NCBI GenBank assembly: GCA_024362935.1
Contig: JANCRA010000003.1
Location: forward strand, 9,414,001 to 9,478,000
Length of the DNA: 64,000 bases
From: Setophaga petechia
Lineage: Eukaryota > Chordata > Aves > Passeriformes > Parulidae
Reading direction: 5' to 3'
Part shown: in pieces, positions 42,601-56,400 of the stretch
Numbering within the stretch: position 1 is the first letter of the stretch
How the letters are laid out: each line of letters begins with the position of its first letter
The notes under the pieces: model-generated
Told to the model about the DNA's origin: nothing
The model's database searches: none
The model's input: only the letters and a program-made list of their open reading frames with translations
Program-made: the position numbers and the translations under genes

Positions 42601-45600
42601 GTAGTTTGTATGTGCACAGGATAACAGGTAAAATCAAAGTAACTTTCTATTGCATACTGGCTAATAAATATTTTGGTCCACATTAACATTTCTGTATTTA
42701 TGGTTTTGTCATTTGGGAAGTTTTCTTATGTGAGCACTGGGAGGCTCAATCTAGACAACAACTTATCTTACTTGTTTTGTAGACTAAACTTTTTCAAAGT
42801 TTCTTTTATATGTTGAGGGTGTTTCTTCTGGGATAACAGTGCCACAGCAAACAGCTCTTCCAGGACAAAACATGTAAGTAGTGTTCTCACAAACAATCAA
42901 AATTTTGTATCTGGATTTATTGAAGCATATGTCTGTCATGTGACTGTCTTATGCCTTAGTAAACAGCCCGTACAAAGAGTTCAGTAAAAAGATGGTCTAG
43001 CTGAAAAACAGATGCTTTGCAAGAACTGGATTTTTCTGAATAAGTACAAAAGCAAAAATATTATCTAACAATTTTTTTTTTGTTTACTTAGTTGATGTTA
43101 TCTGTTTTTAAAGCAGTGGCATACATGTACTGTAATTGTACTCAAATCCATCCTGTAGGAAGAGAAAACATTCATTTGGAAGCATTAAGAACATGGATAT
43201 ACATTTCTGGTAATTTTTTTGCCAGTAAGTTCTTTTCATTAGCGAGGGCTAGAGAGACATTTTCTGTATCAGTCTTTATTTTGTCCCCATTGGGGTAAAA
43301 ATTTATTCCTAATCAGTTAAATTTATTTAGATGATTGTAATTTTCATACGGTACTGTGTCTTCTTTAGAGAACAGCAAAGCTTACAACCACTGGTGTGGT
43401 AGATTCCTCAAAGAAAAAAAATGCTTGTGAGAAGCAAGTATCCCAGAGAGGTAAATGGTACCTGTGCCTATCTCCTGAAGGGAATAAATCCCATTTGCTA
43501 AGTGAGAAAGATGAGAAAAGCTATGGGAAGGAAATAACTGAATCAAAAGACATGAGGCTTGCAAAGACTTTTTCTCAGGAATACTGTTCTTTTTAGGAAG
43601 TGATGGTGACAATCTATTTAATTTACTTTACCTGAGTGACAAAATGTTCAGAGTCCTATTGCAAATAGATAATGTGGTTAAATCAGGTCTTTGAAAAGAA
43701 AATAAATGTGAGTTTGTGTATGAAGTAGGAGAAGCTGCCCTGGATAATTTCACAGGCCTCCTGAAGAAGGGAAGCTTACTGCATTTCAGCTTGGGCTGCA
43801 AGAAGCAGCGTGAACATATCCAGGAAAATTCCTCTTTCCTGCTTTTCCTGTAGGTCTCTAAGTAGCCTGCTCTTGATTGTTGTCATTGTTGCTTTTCCTC
43901 TGGTAAAAGAGGTGAGGGGAGAAGAAAAATAAAGGATACTGTGGTAAGGATGAAAACTGTAGACTTCACAAAGAAACAGAGCAGGGCAACTTCTCACTAT
44001 TCCTCCAGGAGATGGTGGATGCGGTTCAGTGCAGTCCTTTGTAGATGGGAAGGTATGAGGGAATGTAGTAAGTTCTTTTTAATCAAGAAGATTTTGGAGA
44101 AAGACCTGTGGCTTTGGGTGGTCTTGAGTCCAGGAAGCAGACACTAGAAAGGGAGGGGACAATGGTAAGCAGAACCTCATAAGTTGGAATTAAAAAAAAC
44201 CTGCAGTGTGTAACCAATATAAGTGTGTTCCACGATGTCTCTCTTCCTGCAGAACGTGACTATCTGGGGCTGTGGGTTGCTGCTGGAGATGGTTTTCTTG
44301 ACTTGATGTTCAAATGAAAAGCCTAAGCAGCTGGCCTATATTTTATATAGAATAGAGTGTTCAGATTAACTAGCAACAAGGAGCGGCATTTGAAGGGTGC
44401 AAGTTGTTTTGGGGGAGCAGAAGATCCTAGGGCACCCTCTGTTAGTTGTGTTGTGCATTGGACTGATCATAAATGCAGCATCTTGTCACAAGGAGCACAT
44501 GCATCAAAGCTAGCTCTTCAAGGAAATTGTGTGGGTTATGGCTAAGGGAAACATAAATTCACATTGTATTTTAAGTGGAATGCAGTCATAAGTGGAAAAA
44601 ATATGGGATATTCTATTATTAATCTTATTAGTCCTTTCTTTAGGTCATTTTTATCAGTGTTACAGAAATACTTCAGATCCTGTTTAAAAAAAAAATTAAT
44701 TTGTTATTACTCCTCTATATAGTCACAGAAGGTCCAACTTCCAAAAGAGCTTGCAACTTAAACAGAAGAACTGAGACATGCTGGAGAAAGAAAATACACA
44801 GACAAGTGAATTGCAATGACATTTGTATTTAGAACAGATTTTGGGACAAGTTTGTAAAGGAAGTGGAAGAAGAAGAAAAAAGCGGTCATAGGAGAGGAGA
44901 ATTAATAGCAAGAAGAGAAGGGGTGGAGTACATCAAAGATGAAAGAGCTGGGGGGAAAGGGATTGAATCAGTAACTAATTAGTCATTTATTTAGTGGGAA
45001 CATTTAGATTAATACCTTAGGAGTGATGAGAATGTTAATGTGGTTTCCAAGTGACATGATGTAGGTGGTTTTCAGAAGAAAACATAGCGTTCATTGTAAA
45101 TGTATAAGCTGAATTTTTCTTAAAGATCACACATCTCTTCCTCCACCCACACTGTTCTTACACTTTTTGATTTCATCTATTTGCTATGAAATGTATTTAT
45201 CTTTTTAGCCACAGTCATGAGATTCAAGTTTAGGAGAAAAAACCAAACTTGATCAGTGGAAGTAAAAGATCACATTCTGCGTAGAACTGGTCATATCAAG
45301 TGTAAAATTGTGTTCTCCTACATACAGATTGGAGAGCTCCTGTCAGTTGCCTATGAACATTAAGTTTGTCCTTTAAGACCCTGGCTTCTTAACATATGTT
45401 GATGTAAGAAATGATACACTTCCCTCTCTGAGGCAGAGAGCAAAAGGACTTAGGCTAGGCAGTCAAGCTAGAAAAAGAAATTGCAAGTCTCATTTGTGTG
45501 CATCCCACTCATCTGTCCTCCCTTTTGATGCAGCCAAGGAATGTATCCCACAACCACCTACAATGCTCACCTCTCCTTGCTCTTTGCATGGCTTGAGAAT

Positions 45601-47071
45601 TCCCTTGTCTTCTCCTTGTCTGCTCTTGTTTACCCATATGTATCCTTTAATACAGATTCTAGATCTGCACCCCTCTGCCATCTGTGCCCGTGTATGCCAA
45701 GTAGATGCATGGAGTGGTAGCTATTATGTAATAATGAGAACATAATGTAATTAATATGTACAAGGATCTGAATTAAAGAAGATGCAATGTTAAGATACTG
45801 CATTGAAAGGTACTGAGTCCTTGAAGCAAAGTTGAACTTGGAGAGAGAACTCTTGCTGTGAGAATTCCTAACGTGGTTGGTATGTAAAAGTCTGGCAAAT
45901 TTTTGAGTTTCTGGTTTACTGCTTTGTAAAGTAAAAAGTAATAGCTGAAGCTATTCTGAGTCCCAGAGGAGATGAGGAGGGTGACAGAGCACAGCAGGGA
46001 TTCTGAGGCCACTGGAAAAGAAAGGGAGATACACATCCAGAAGAAATCAGATTTCGTGTGGTCTGCATCATGTAGGATAAATTTTTTAAGTCTGGCACAG
46101 TTAAAAATTAACATAGTGTTTACTTAGCTCAACGATCATATTCACAGTTTTGTAACAAAGGTTGCAAACTTATATTTTTACCCAGTTAAAGAGAGGGAGA
46201 GGTAGATGTCTTTACAGCGGTCAATGACAGATCTTTTAATTTTTTTTCCAATCAAATCTGACTGCAGATCTGTGTAGCACTACAGTGAACTAGGGGTTTG
46301 TTAATGATTAAATGGAAGTTTTTTTCTGACCTGTTATTTGGAAAGATCTGTGTTTTATCATGCAAGCTTGGCATTGCTTCCATAACAAAATGCGGTCCTG
46401 TGATGAAGTCAAACTCTATTATACCAGAAGTATTAGGTTTCTTAAATAGAATGCTAAAGCAGTCATGGTTATTTTTTAAATAAAACAGCAAAAATGCATT
46501 CACTTGGTGGCAGTTCTTTAGTACTTCTGAGGTTTTGTGTGGACTTCTCATGGTTACCCTTTAAAGCTGTTTGGTAAACATGCTCACTTTTTAAAGCTGT
46601 AAGTCAAAAGGAAGCGTACTTTACAGCTCATTAAAATATTATTTTTGTGTGTGATGTGGAAACCAGTTCAAAGTCTGACCCAATACTGCTCTTTGATAGC
46701 AGTATTAGAGAGGGAGATGGATCATTTACACCCCTCACTGCCAGTTTTGGCATGATTCTCTTTGTCAAGCCAGCTGATACACTATATTTGGAAATGTGGC
46801 TGTGTTCTGTATTACTAAGCTTATTCATCATTGCTGTCAGTGTACTCGCTCTTTGGAGAATGCTTTCAGGAATTTTCAGCAACGTTCATTTGAAAGAAAA
46901 CATGGCATAGTACTTAAAAGCTATTCACCAGAATACAGCCAGAAAGCCAAACTCAAAAAGAAGTAAAAACCCAAATTGCTTTTCCACTGAAATGTGTGCT
47001 CCTTCTTCAGACATCCATAAAGTTTTTGGTTCATCTGAAGGATTTTTTGTTTTGCTTCTCCCCATGTAGTG

Positions 47072-47092
47072 CTATATATATGTGTGTATATG

Positions 47093-47123
<31 letters not shown>
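47072..47123. repeat. TA/TG microsatellite
   Basis: A TATA tract, then TGTGTG/TATG, then at least eleven TA units. Length polymorphism is likely. Confidence 0.9.
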
Positions 47124-47125
<2 letters not shown>

Positions 47126-50100
47126 TTTATATGTATTTATTGCTTTTTCTGTTGAAATGCAGGTACTGCCAAACACCCCTTTTTTTCATTGCTGTGTCAA
47201 AAAAAGAGGGTTCATACTTTCTTTCTAAACGATAGTTTTAGTCACTTTCAGAAAAAAAAAACCTTTTTGTCTGAAATTTTATTTAAAATTAAAAATATAC
47301 TGGTTTTCTTTTTCTCTGAAGTTACAAATATTTTGTGGAATTCTAAATTCTAAGATTTTTTTTGGTGGAACTAAAATCTGTTTCATGTACTGAATTCTGA
47401 AGTGTAGTTTTACAAAGGAAGCACATTCACTTTCTCCATATTGACTCTCTTGCTATCATTATAACCCATCATTTGCTGGTTAAATACAGCAGAGCACTCC
47501 TTAACTAAACTTCTTTCCCAAACATGAAATTGGATGAAGTGTTCTGTTAGATTTCAGAAGTTTTGAAAAAAACATTCATAATCTATTTTTAAATTATTTA
47601 TTTCATAAGATATAATGTGTGACTTTTTAATGATACATAGACTTCACAGTGCTGGTATTTGGAATTAATTTTCTAGACAGCTATGTATAGCAGCAAATCC
47701 TTTCAAATTATGGCTCTTGCTAAACAATACAGCTGTCAAATGCTTTGGGTTTAAATAGTTATATCTGTTTCATGTAACTGAACAGTGAACGAAGATGAGT
47801 ATGTAGGAAGTAGAAACCTGTTTTTTTGATTGGGAATTGGATCCAAAAGTACAGTTTTGATCAAGGTAGATGATTCCTTAAAAGGAAATACTTCCTTAAC
47901 TAGATATCCCAAGATGTCAGTCTGATGGTTTTGCTTTTTTTGTGTGTTTGAGAGAGACTTGCTGATTTAATCGTGCATGCAGAATATTTTCTCTGTAGAA
48001 ATTCTGATGGCTAAGTTAGACAGGATGCATGTATCAAAGGAGAGAGCAGAGATACTCACAGAGCTTATTTCATATTCATATACTGGTAGCAGTATACTGA
48101 AAAAAATGCATTTCTGATTATGTTGCCATCAGTCTTATAAGTTCTGTTCAATGAGCTTGTTTTTTTCTATGGTATGTTTGCTGTGTTTTATTTGAGCATC
48201 AGTAGTAGCTGAGACATATCTTGTATTAGCCTTGAATTTCTTATTTGTGTAGAACAGATTTCAGCTAGATTTCTGGTTTTGGTCTATGAAGCAATATTTA
48301 TCTAGGGTAGCAATATAAATACAAAGCATTGTTCAAATTTTCCTTTTCATTGTATTTGGGAAGCTGAAGTTCACAGCCTCTGAAATCAGCTTTATCTTTA
48401 GACATAACTCTTGCCAGTACTTCCATTGGAATAATGGATTATTGCTACTAATGTGTTTCATACAAGGAAAAATTCAAAAATTGTTGCTAACTGTGTACCA
48501 TATTTGAACAGCTTTATGTATTGCTGTGTTGTTTTTCTGAATCCACAGTGGCACTTTTCATGTCTCCATTTATAAAATGTGCACAATTTTCTTTGGCTTT
48601 TTTCTTCTCATAAATTTACTGATGGATGTTTATATTTCAAGCAGATTATTCCTCTCAATACAACTTTAAAATAATAATGGAAAGAAAAAAGCATGCAGTA
48701 TATTGGTAGTTGTTCGTACAGAACATTTGCTAAGATTGTTTTCCCCCAGTTTATTGATCAGTTAACTTGCTTTATTCTTGGAAATGAGAAAACAAAATCC
48801 TTCAAAATAATTTTATTTTTTCAACCTGCATATCTTAATACTTATGGGTATCTTGATATAAACTATAGGTAATTAATAACTTTTATAATGAAATATACGG
48901 TGTGTGAGTGCTTTAATTTTCTGATGATTCTAAAGATGCAGGGACTTGTGCTTAGAGGAAATGTAGAAAGCATTTGTATGAATCAACACAGAACTGTACT
49001 GTTCTTGCTCTTAAGATTTTGGACTCCATCTACAATCCTGCTGTTGGATCCATTACAGACCCATCTGATTTGATTTTTCTTAAGAGCTGAAGAATCTAAA
49101 ATAAATTTAGCAGGATGGCATATGGGAGAGTGGAACATGCAATAGGTGATGTGCAAATAAAGTCTTTGTGAAGGATGTACCACAAGAAAACTCCTGGGGG
49201 CTAAAGACAAAAACAGAGCAGAAGGAAAGACTGTATAATGGGAAGACCATGAAAATAAACTCTTAGTTAATTTTTTGTTGGTATTGTTATTCTTTATCTT
49301 TGTCTCACACTGCATTATGGTAGGTTGACCTTTTATATGGATCCTATTTCCAGCGAGCACTATTTAAAATTCAACATGGATTTCATAATGAGCATTACTG
49401 CCTCCTTCATCTGTGCTGAAAAATATTAAGAAATCTCATATCAAATGTAACTGTTTGTGGTAGAACAGCACCTTTCAAGGGGATGTCCAGTGTTCATTCA
49501 CAAACATCAAGAGATGTCATCACAGTGGTTCTCACATTGAATCTGTGGGATCTCTCATTACCAGCTGCACGTGTGAGCTTCTCATGGTAGAAACTGTTTT
49601 GGGAAAGTAAGTTATGCAACTCAGGGGGGACTGATAAAATGAAGCAGCACAGGTGAGTTGTCTCTGACATCTATCTGTCAGAGAGTGCTAAAATCAGGGG
49701 ATGGGGATATGCTCCAGGACTTCATAGTTTGTGTGTACTCAGAGCTAGTTTTGTTCTTGCACTATGTTTAATGTCAGAAAATGGAAGACTCAGTTTCTTT
49801 TCCTTCCCTTTTGGAAAACACCTTATAGTTTTGCCTTACTTCCCTTTTATGAGGCGTTACTTTTCAGTCAGTTTTGAGCTCCTTTAATTTTGAGTTAATA
49901 AGTTAACAGTGTTAGCTTAGCTTGCTTCCTGATCGTTCAAAGTTACTATTTAAAATAAACCTTGGCTTTGGTAGCTTCTTGTTCTCTCTAATCTTAATGG
50001 AAAAGGAAAGCAGCCAGATTATATACCTTTCCTACTAGAATTTTCAGCTGCTGGTCAATATATTGCAGTGTTAATACCGTTTGCCAAAAAGCAAAACTTT

Positions 50101-50539
50101 TTGGTAGCATATGAGAGTAGGCATGTAATTTTGGATCAGCTAACTACACTGACCAAGGATAAAATTATTCCTTTTGTATATACAGAATGTTCAGAACAAC
50201 TGGAACCCAAAGTACTTCTTCTGTACAGTGACTTTTGCATTTTATGGATGTTACTGTGCAGTGTGTTGTAACTTAAAGCTGCTGTGGCTGTGATGATCTT
50301 GATGATTTAGGCAGATGTTTGAAATATTTGAGATGTCTGAAGTTGTGGACATGACTGTCTCTCTCCCATCTCACTGCAAAGTAACTGGACCTAGAATCTT
50401 CTGTGCTGTACAGGAAGATATTATTTACGGTATAGAGTACTTATAGATGTGAAGACTTCTAACATGTTGCAATAACGTGGAATTGTAGGGAAAAAAGTAG
50501 ATCTGGAGATTGAGAGGCTCAATTTTTTACTTTAGCTTC

Positions 50540-52725
50540 AAAGTTAAATCAGGTTGCTTAGGGCCTTGCCAAGTCAAGTTTTTAAATTCTCCAAGGTTGC
50601 TTGGAGATGCTGTTAAATCTCCATCCTGTTCAGTGCTCAGCCATCCTCAGGGTGAGGAGTTTCCTTATGTCTATGTAGTTCTTTTGAGACATTGTATGTC
50701 TGTTGTCTCTTGAGTTTTTGCTGTGTTTTCCAATAAGAATCTGCCTTTACCTGTTGCATAATTCCCTATCATATAGATGAAGGCAGTAGTGGACTCCCTT
50801 TCATCTCCAGACTGGACAAATCATGTCTTTCATTTTATGTGGTAGCCCTTTTAGTGGCCTTCCTGTGGATGTGCTTCAGTTTGCCAGCACCTCCTGCTCT
50901 GTGTGGCCCAAAGCTGCGGCACTAGACATGTGGCCTCACCACTGCAAGCTGAGGGGAATAATTGCTTCTCTTGACCTGCTCTTTATGTTCTTGCTTATGC
51001 AGCTCAAACTGCAGTTAGTTTTCACTGGTTTATGGGTGCTGGCTTTTGTTGAACTTGCTGTCTCCTAGAGTCTCCAAATCCTTTTCTGCAGAGCTGCTGC
51101 TGGTCCAGTATGCAGCTATGATGATCTTTTCCTTCCCAAATTCAGGATACTTTATCTTTGTATAACTTAACTAAGTCACTTCTGACTCCTTCCTCCAGTT
51201 AGTTGGGATCCTTCTGAATGCTGGTCCTGCCCTTCAACATGTTGGCTGCTTTTTCCATTTTATATAATCTGTAAATGTGTGAGGATCCTTTCTGTCCTAG
51301 CATCCAAATCTTGTGATTATTGGCTGGTATTGTCTACTGAGAAATACTGCACCTAATCTGTGGGCATAAAGGATTATGGACCAAAACTCTTTGAACATCA
51401 TGATTCAAGGAATTATTTGCCTGCCTATTCAGTCCATGTCTCCTCAGTTTGACAATTGGGGTATTGTGGAAGATAGTGTTAAAAACCTTGCATAAGTCAA
51501 AGCACTGGCAACCCCCAATTCTCCCTGGTCCATGATGCCACTTACTCTTCTGCTTAAGGCAATGTAGGGTTTGCCTTTAGAAGTCTGATTTTTGATTCCA
51601 GTCACATTTATGTCCATCATGCCTGGAAATAGCTTTCTTTTAGAACTCATTCTACATTTTGTACAGCATGTGAAGTGAAACTCACTGTTTTCTAGTTCTC
51701 TGGAACCTTTACTCTCTTCTGCCTCCACCTTGCCTTTCAGTTGGATTTTGTTTGTTTGATTTTAAGTTACCAGTTTCCTGTTATGAGCAATTACCATGAC
51801 TTTTCAAAGATGGTAGCCAGCAACCTTCCAGGACATCAACTAACTTTTTTATTACTTTGGGTGTCTCCATTCTGATCCTACGTACTTGCATAGGTCCAGC
51901 TTACCTATATAGCTTTTCGATTTGGCTGCTCCTCTCCCTCAAACTTTGCTAAATGCAGAAACATGGTAAACCTGATAGCAGTCCTTGCTGGTAAAGACCA
52001 TGCCCAAAGTGTCGGGTGTCTCAACTTTGTACCTTTCTGTACCTTTCATCACTAGGTAGCTTCCTGATTTAGCAGTTGAATTACACTTTCCCCAGTGTCT
52101 TCTGCTCCTGGTAAAAGTTTTTCTTCTTGCCTTGCACATTCATCCTCAATATCGGCTCCAAACAAGTTTTGGCCTCCCTCTTTCATCCTCTGCTTGCCCA
52201 GATAGTGCATCTATATTCTCCTCCAGTTGCCTGTCCCCAGTTCCACTTCATCTGTGTTTCATTTGAGCTCTGTCAGTGAGGAGTCCTGTGCAGAGTCAGC
52301 TGGCCTCCTGCTCTTTAGTGCTCAGAGAAGAGAGTGCAGGAGGATGACTGGCTGTCATGGACTTGTTTGTAGCCTCCCAAGTCATTCTGCTGACCATTCC
52401 CTGAGCAAGTCCCAGCTCTGTCTGCTGCAGTGAGTCCAGAGTCTTTAGTCTGCTTTTTTCCTTCCTTTCTTTTCTCAAGACTTACGCTACGATTTCACAG
52501 TTACTGCATCCGAGGCAGTTGTTCGTCTCAAGTGTAAGCAGTTCTTCCTTATTCATGAGTACCAGATCCTGCTCAGCCCCTCCTCTAGGAGCCTCTTCAG
52601 TGCCAGCATCAGAAATTGCTCCCAGTGCATGTGAGAAATTCCCTGGATATTTCACACCTTACTACAATGCTGTTCCAGGAGGTGTTGTGTGATTTAAGTC
52701 CTACAGGAGAACAAGGGGCACTGAA
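50540..52725 (-). mobile_element. Old CR1 LINE, about 2.2 kb, antisense in SETD3 intron 1
   Basis: The interval follows reverse-complement CR1 order over its whole length. Near 50560 is the 3'-terminal segment (CTCCAAGG...CTCCATCCTGTTCAGTGCTC). Around 50800-51000 is the ORF2 C-terminal part (CAGACTGGACAAATC, TGGCCTTCCTGTGGATGTGC, GGCCTCACCACTGCA). Around 51440-51520 is the RT block (GGAAGATAGTGTTAAAAACC). Around 51780-52140 come CCATGACTTTTCAAAGATGG and the TGGTAAAGACCATGCCCAAA and AGTGTCTTCTGCTCCTGGTA stretches. Up to about 52640 the endonuclease-side region follows (CCAGATCCTGCTCAGCCCCT). It is heavily diverged, with many indels and no long frame. Edges are approximate. Confidence 0.75.
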
Positions 52726-53303
52726 TATTGGAATACCAGCTTAAGATGATGTTCCATTTACTTTGGGAACTGTAAATAAGTTTTCTTTAACTAGTTGCCT
52801 TGAATCAGAAGAAACTGCAGCAAAGACATACAGATGGTATTTTGATTTTATTTGAAATGGAATACTTAATTTTCAATTCATTTTGATTTACTGTGTAACA
52901 TACAGTCAAAATACTAATTCAGCTGCTATTGGCTGTGCAGCTGATGAGATAATATAACCTGGTTTCTGTAGCCTGAATACTTTGGAATCCATAATATTTG
53001 TTCACAACTAATGAATTTGCATGTGATTAGAATAATTTTTCTTTTTGTTTCTAAGATTTCTAGTTTCTAATTACCCTGAAGTAATTAATATGCAACTACA
53101 TGAAATATTGCTTCAGATTGCACTGTATGCTCAGCTCTTATGCTCAGGCCATGTAAATAATACTTGCACATATATATGTGCGAGAAATAATTTCTCATTC
53201 TTTTCTTTTTCATGTGACTGGTGAAAGAAGATCTCGTTCATTCATACTTATCATATTTTGTTTCATTGTAATTGGTGACAGTGTGCTTCTTAATCTGTTT
53301 TAG

Positions 53304-53413
53304 TTGGAAGATGGGGAAGAAAAGCCGAGTAAAAACTCAGAAGTCAGGTACAGGAGCCACAGCGACAGTATCTCCAAAGGAAATGTTGAATCTAATTAGT
53401 GAGTTATTGCAAA
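53304..53413 (+). CDS. SETD3: SETD3 first coding exon (residues 1-34)
   Basis: The acceptor is ATCTGTTTTAG; seven leader nucleotides precede the ATG at 53311. It encodes MGKKSRVKTQKSGTGATATV then SPKEMLNLISELLQ, and ends at donor GTAAGT after one base of the next codon. The basic N-terminus is typical of SETD3. Confidence 0.97.
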
Positions 53414-56400
53414 GTAAGTTTTGTTTTTATGCCTCTCTGGGAAAAGGGACGATGTGCAAACCACACAAAAACATTTTCTTGCTGAAGCTAGTGAGTTGTA
53501 TTTTTTCTGTAAGTGGCCAAGCTTGCTATTTCAGAGTGCTTAAGGTGGATACTCTGAGATACATACTAAACGACCTCTGGTAACATATGCCATCTTTGGC
53601 TTATTTAAATGGGTATTTATTGGACAGACCGCATTTGTGGCAGCATTTGGCTATCCATCTGAATACAAGCATAAATACTGGGTGACATTAGATTTTTAAA
53701 CAACCAGATAACTTCTCATTGAAGCTTTGTCAAAAATATTTTTCTTGTAAACTTGAAAAATTACAGTGTTTCCATTTATCACTTGAACAGTACTTTGAGC
53801 TGATACTAGAATAGGGCAATTAACTGTGGGAAGGAGTAATACAACTCAGTTCAACTGCACAGATATTTTTGTTGCTTAGATAAATTTGTTGTTGTTGCTG
53901 TTTGGAAACTTTTTGTAGTGCTTAGATCTTGTGTATAGACCAAAGATTGTTTCATTTGTTGGGGAACTTGGAACTCATCCATTATTTCTAGTAAATATGA
54001 AAAGCAGAGCATAATTTCATACAATGATGCTAAAATACTCTTTCTACTGTCATTAGTAACTGTGCTGTGATACAGTTCTTTTTGAAACACAACTCCAGAT
54101 TTTCATATTCTGGACACATCTAAGTGTTGCCTTAGAAAAATTAAAATTTTTCTTAGCATTGCTCATGAGGAGGAGACAAGGAGTTGGCAAAGCAGTTTGA
54201 TGCTTATGCTACAATTGGCCTCTGCTTTGCTACCAAAAATAAAATGTGGATCTAATTTGCTAAGCAAAGACAAGTATCAGCTGTTCTTTTTGTCAAGCTT
54301 CCATATTTTATTCTATGCTAAGATTTTTCAAATCACTTGAGCAAGGTAATCTGCAGCTGTCCACTTGGATTTACGTGGCTTAGATCAAGAAATCCACACA
54401 GTGACATTTAGAATATTGGCAGAGACACTGTGGATGTAATCTAAAGCTGAAGCATGGCTTTGTGTTCCTTTGCTTGTCCCTGCAGTACTTGTGCATCTAT
54501 GAAAACAGTAATGACTAGGCAGGTCAAATGTATGTACCAACAAATTTCTCAATTATTTAAGGTATGCTCTGTGCTATTATTATCTGCTTTCATTACAGCA
54601 AGAGTGATGGCAAGCAGGGTAATGTAAACAGATTGAATTATTGAAAACAGACACTTTTTTTGTTGTTTGTCTTATCTGTGCTATTATTTACTTAATGGCC
54701 TGGTTGTTTACTTTTTTTCTACCCAGCTTTTTGGACATTTGCTATTTCTTATATGTGAAGGAGTATTAAAAATAAAATAAGTTATACTGTTAAGATTTCA
54801 AAAGTGTAAATTAATTACCTGTCATATAATGGGATGTTTATAACAGTGGAGATTGTTTTATTTGCCATGTAAACATATTTGAAGGACAGATAGTACTAAG
54901 GTTCTGTTAAGTTGCTGTGAAAACATGATTCTGAGGTTAAAATATATATGTGTGTGTGCATATATATATATATTTTAAAAATGTATTTTATTAAAGAAAA
55001 CATTTATATTTCCAGAATGCAGCAGTCCTCCCCCAGGTCCTGGTAAGGAATGGGAAGAATATGTTCAGATCCGTTCGCTTGTGGAGAAAATCCGCAAAAA
55101 GCAGAAAGGTAAATGTGAAACACTTGCAGTGTTTCTGAAGTGTTCAGGTGGGCTTCACCACTGGCATTAACCATTTTAATACTCAGAATTCTAAATGTTT
55201 ATCACAGACAGATGATCCTGTGAGAATTTTGTCTGATAAGTAGAAGAAGGAGCTTGAAATTGTTTTCTCATCACCATCTGAAGGACTAGAGTAACAATCC
55301 TTAGAGAAAATAGGCTGCCTTGGTTCCTGGTTGCATCGTCTGCTGCTTTGCCTCTATAAATCTGAACATTCTAAAGTTAAATTTGTAACTGTTTTACATT
55401 AAGGTTTTACTGAGTGTTGAAACAGTTTCAGCAAGACAATATCAGGACATCAAATGATGACAAAAGTATACAAATACACAAAATAAATGCAGCAGCTAAT
55501 AAGTCTCTCTGTTCTAAATGATGCACATAATCAAAATAAAGAAATTACTGTAATATCACAGTTCATGAAGAATTTTATTACCAGTTTTCCAAAGTTTAAG
55601 GTATGCTTCTTTTTCATACTAGATCAGTTTTCTTCTATTATGGAGTGTAACATCTTGCCGTTGATAATACTTTTTTATATTAATTTTGTTATGTTTGGAG
55701 GTATACTCTAAAAAATCCTTTTCATATAATTTTAGTAAAAGTAACCTCTTTTATAACAGATACATTTTAATGGCTGAGAAATAACTTGCAATTAATAGGT
55801 TTGGGCTGGAGGTACCTGAAAAAGTCCTAAACAATTCTTTCTTCTCAAGTATTTATGCAGTTATAGCAAGAAAGTCAGACTGCATATAAATGGAGCTTGA
55901 CTAGTTCATGGTGTTACTTGATAAAGCAAATACTTAAGAGGCTTGAAATTTCTCTTTTAATATATTGTTTTTAATATATTTTGACTGATGCAAGAAGATC
56001 TTACTCCATGAAAGGACTTAACACACCTTTCAACATCAGTTTTTGGCAGAGGGCGTCTGGAAGAATAAATGATGCTCTTTCAGTTGACTGCATTCTGTAG
56101 TCATGTAGATGTGAACTTGGTTCATTTTTAACTGTGTCACAACTTCTCTAAAGTTACTGTACATGTGCAGGTTTTTATGATGTAATATATGTGTTAAAGT
56201 AAGTCATAATTCAGGTTAACAAGAGCAGAGTTAGCACTGGGGTTAGCCTCTCTGAATCTTTCTTCTGCACCAGATTAAACTATCCACAGGGAAGATGCTG
56301 CTGACAGAGATGGTGGAATTAGTGTAACAGTATCATGTTAATAGAGCATAGTTTTTTCTTTGGAAGATACAAAACCTACTAACCACACTGCTGTTGACAT

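Larger units (their letters stand above)
30539..53303 (+). other. SETD3: SETD3 intron 1, about 22.8 kb
   Basis: A long AT-rich intron. Recognisable contents are two adjacent CR1 pieces in opposite orientations (35440-35890), an old 2.2-kb antisense CR1 (about 50540-52725), TA/TATG and AAAT microsatellites (36777-36832, 37602-37639, 47072-47123), a 21-bp tandem duplication (39570-39611) and a GC-richer block around 38460-38700. I see no convincing exon, pseudogene or RNA gene between these. Confidence 0.7.

Noticed and set aside
42839..42872. Possible extra SETD3 leader exon before GTAAGTAG
   Set aside because: Donor-like and acceptor-like signals exist, but such pairs are common by chance in 22 kb and there is no other support.
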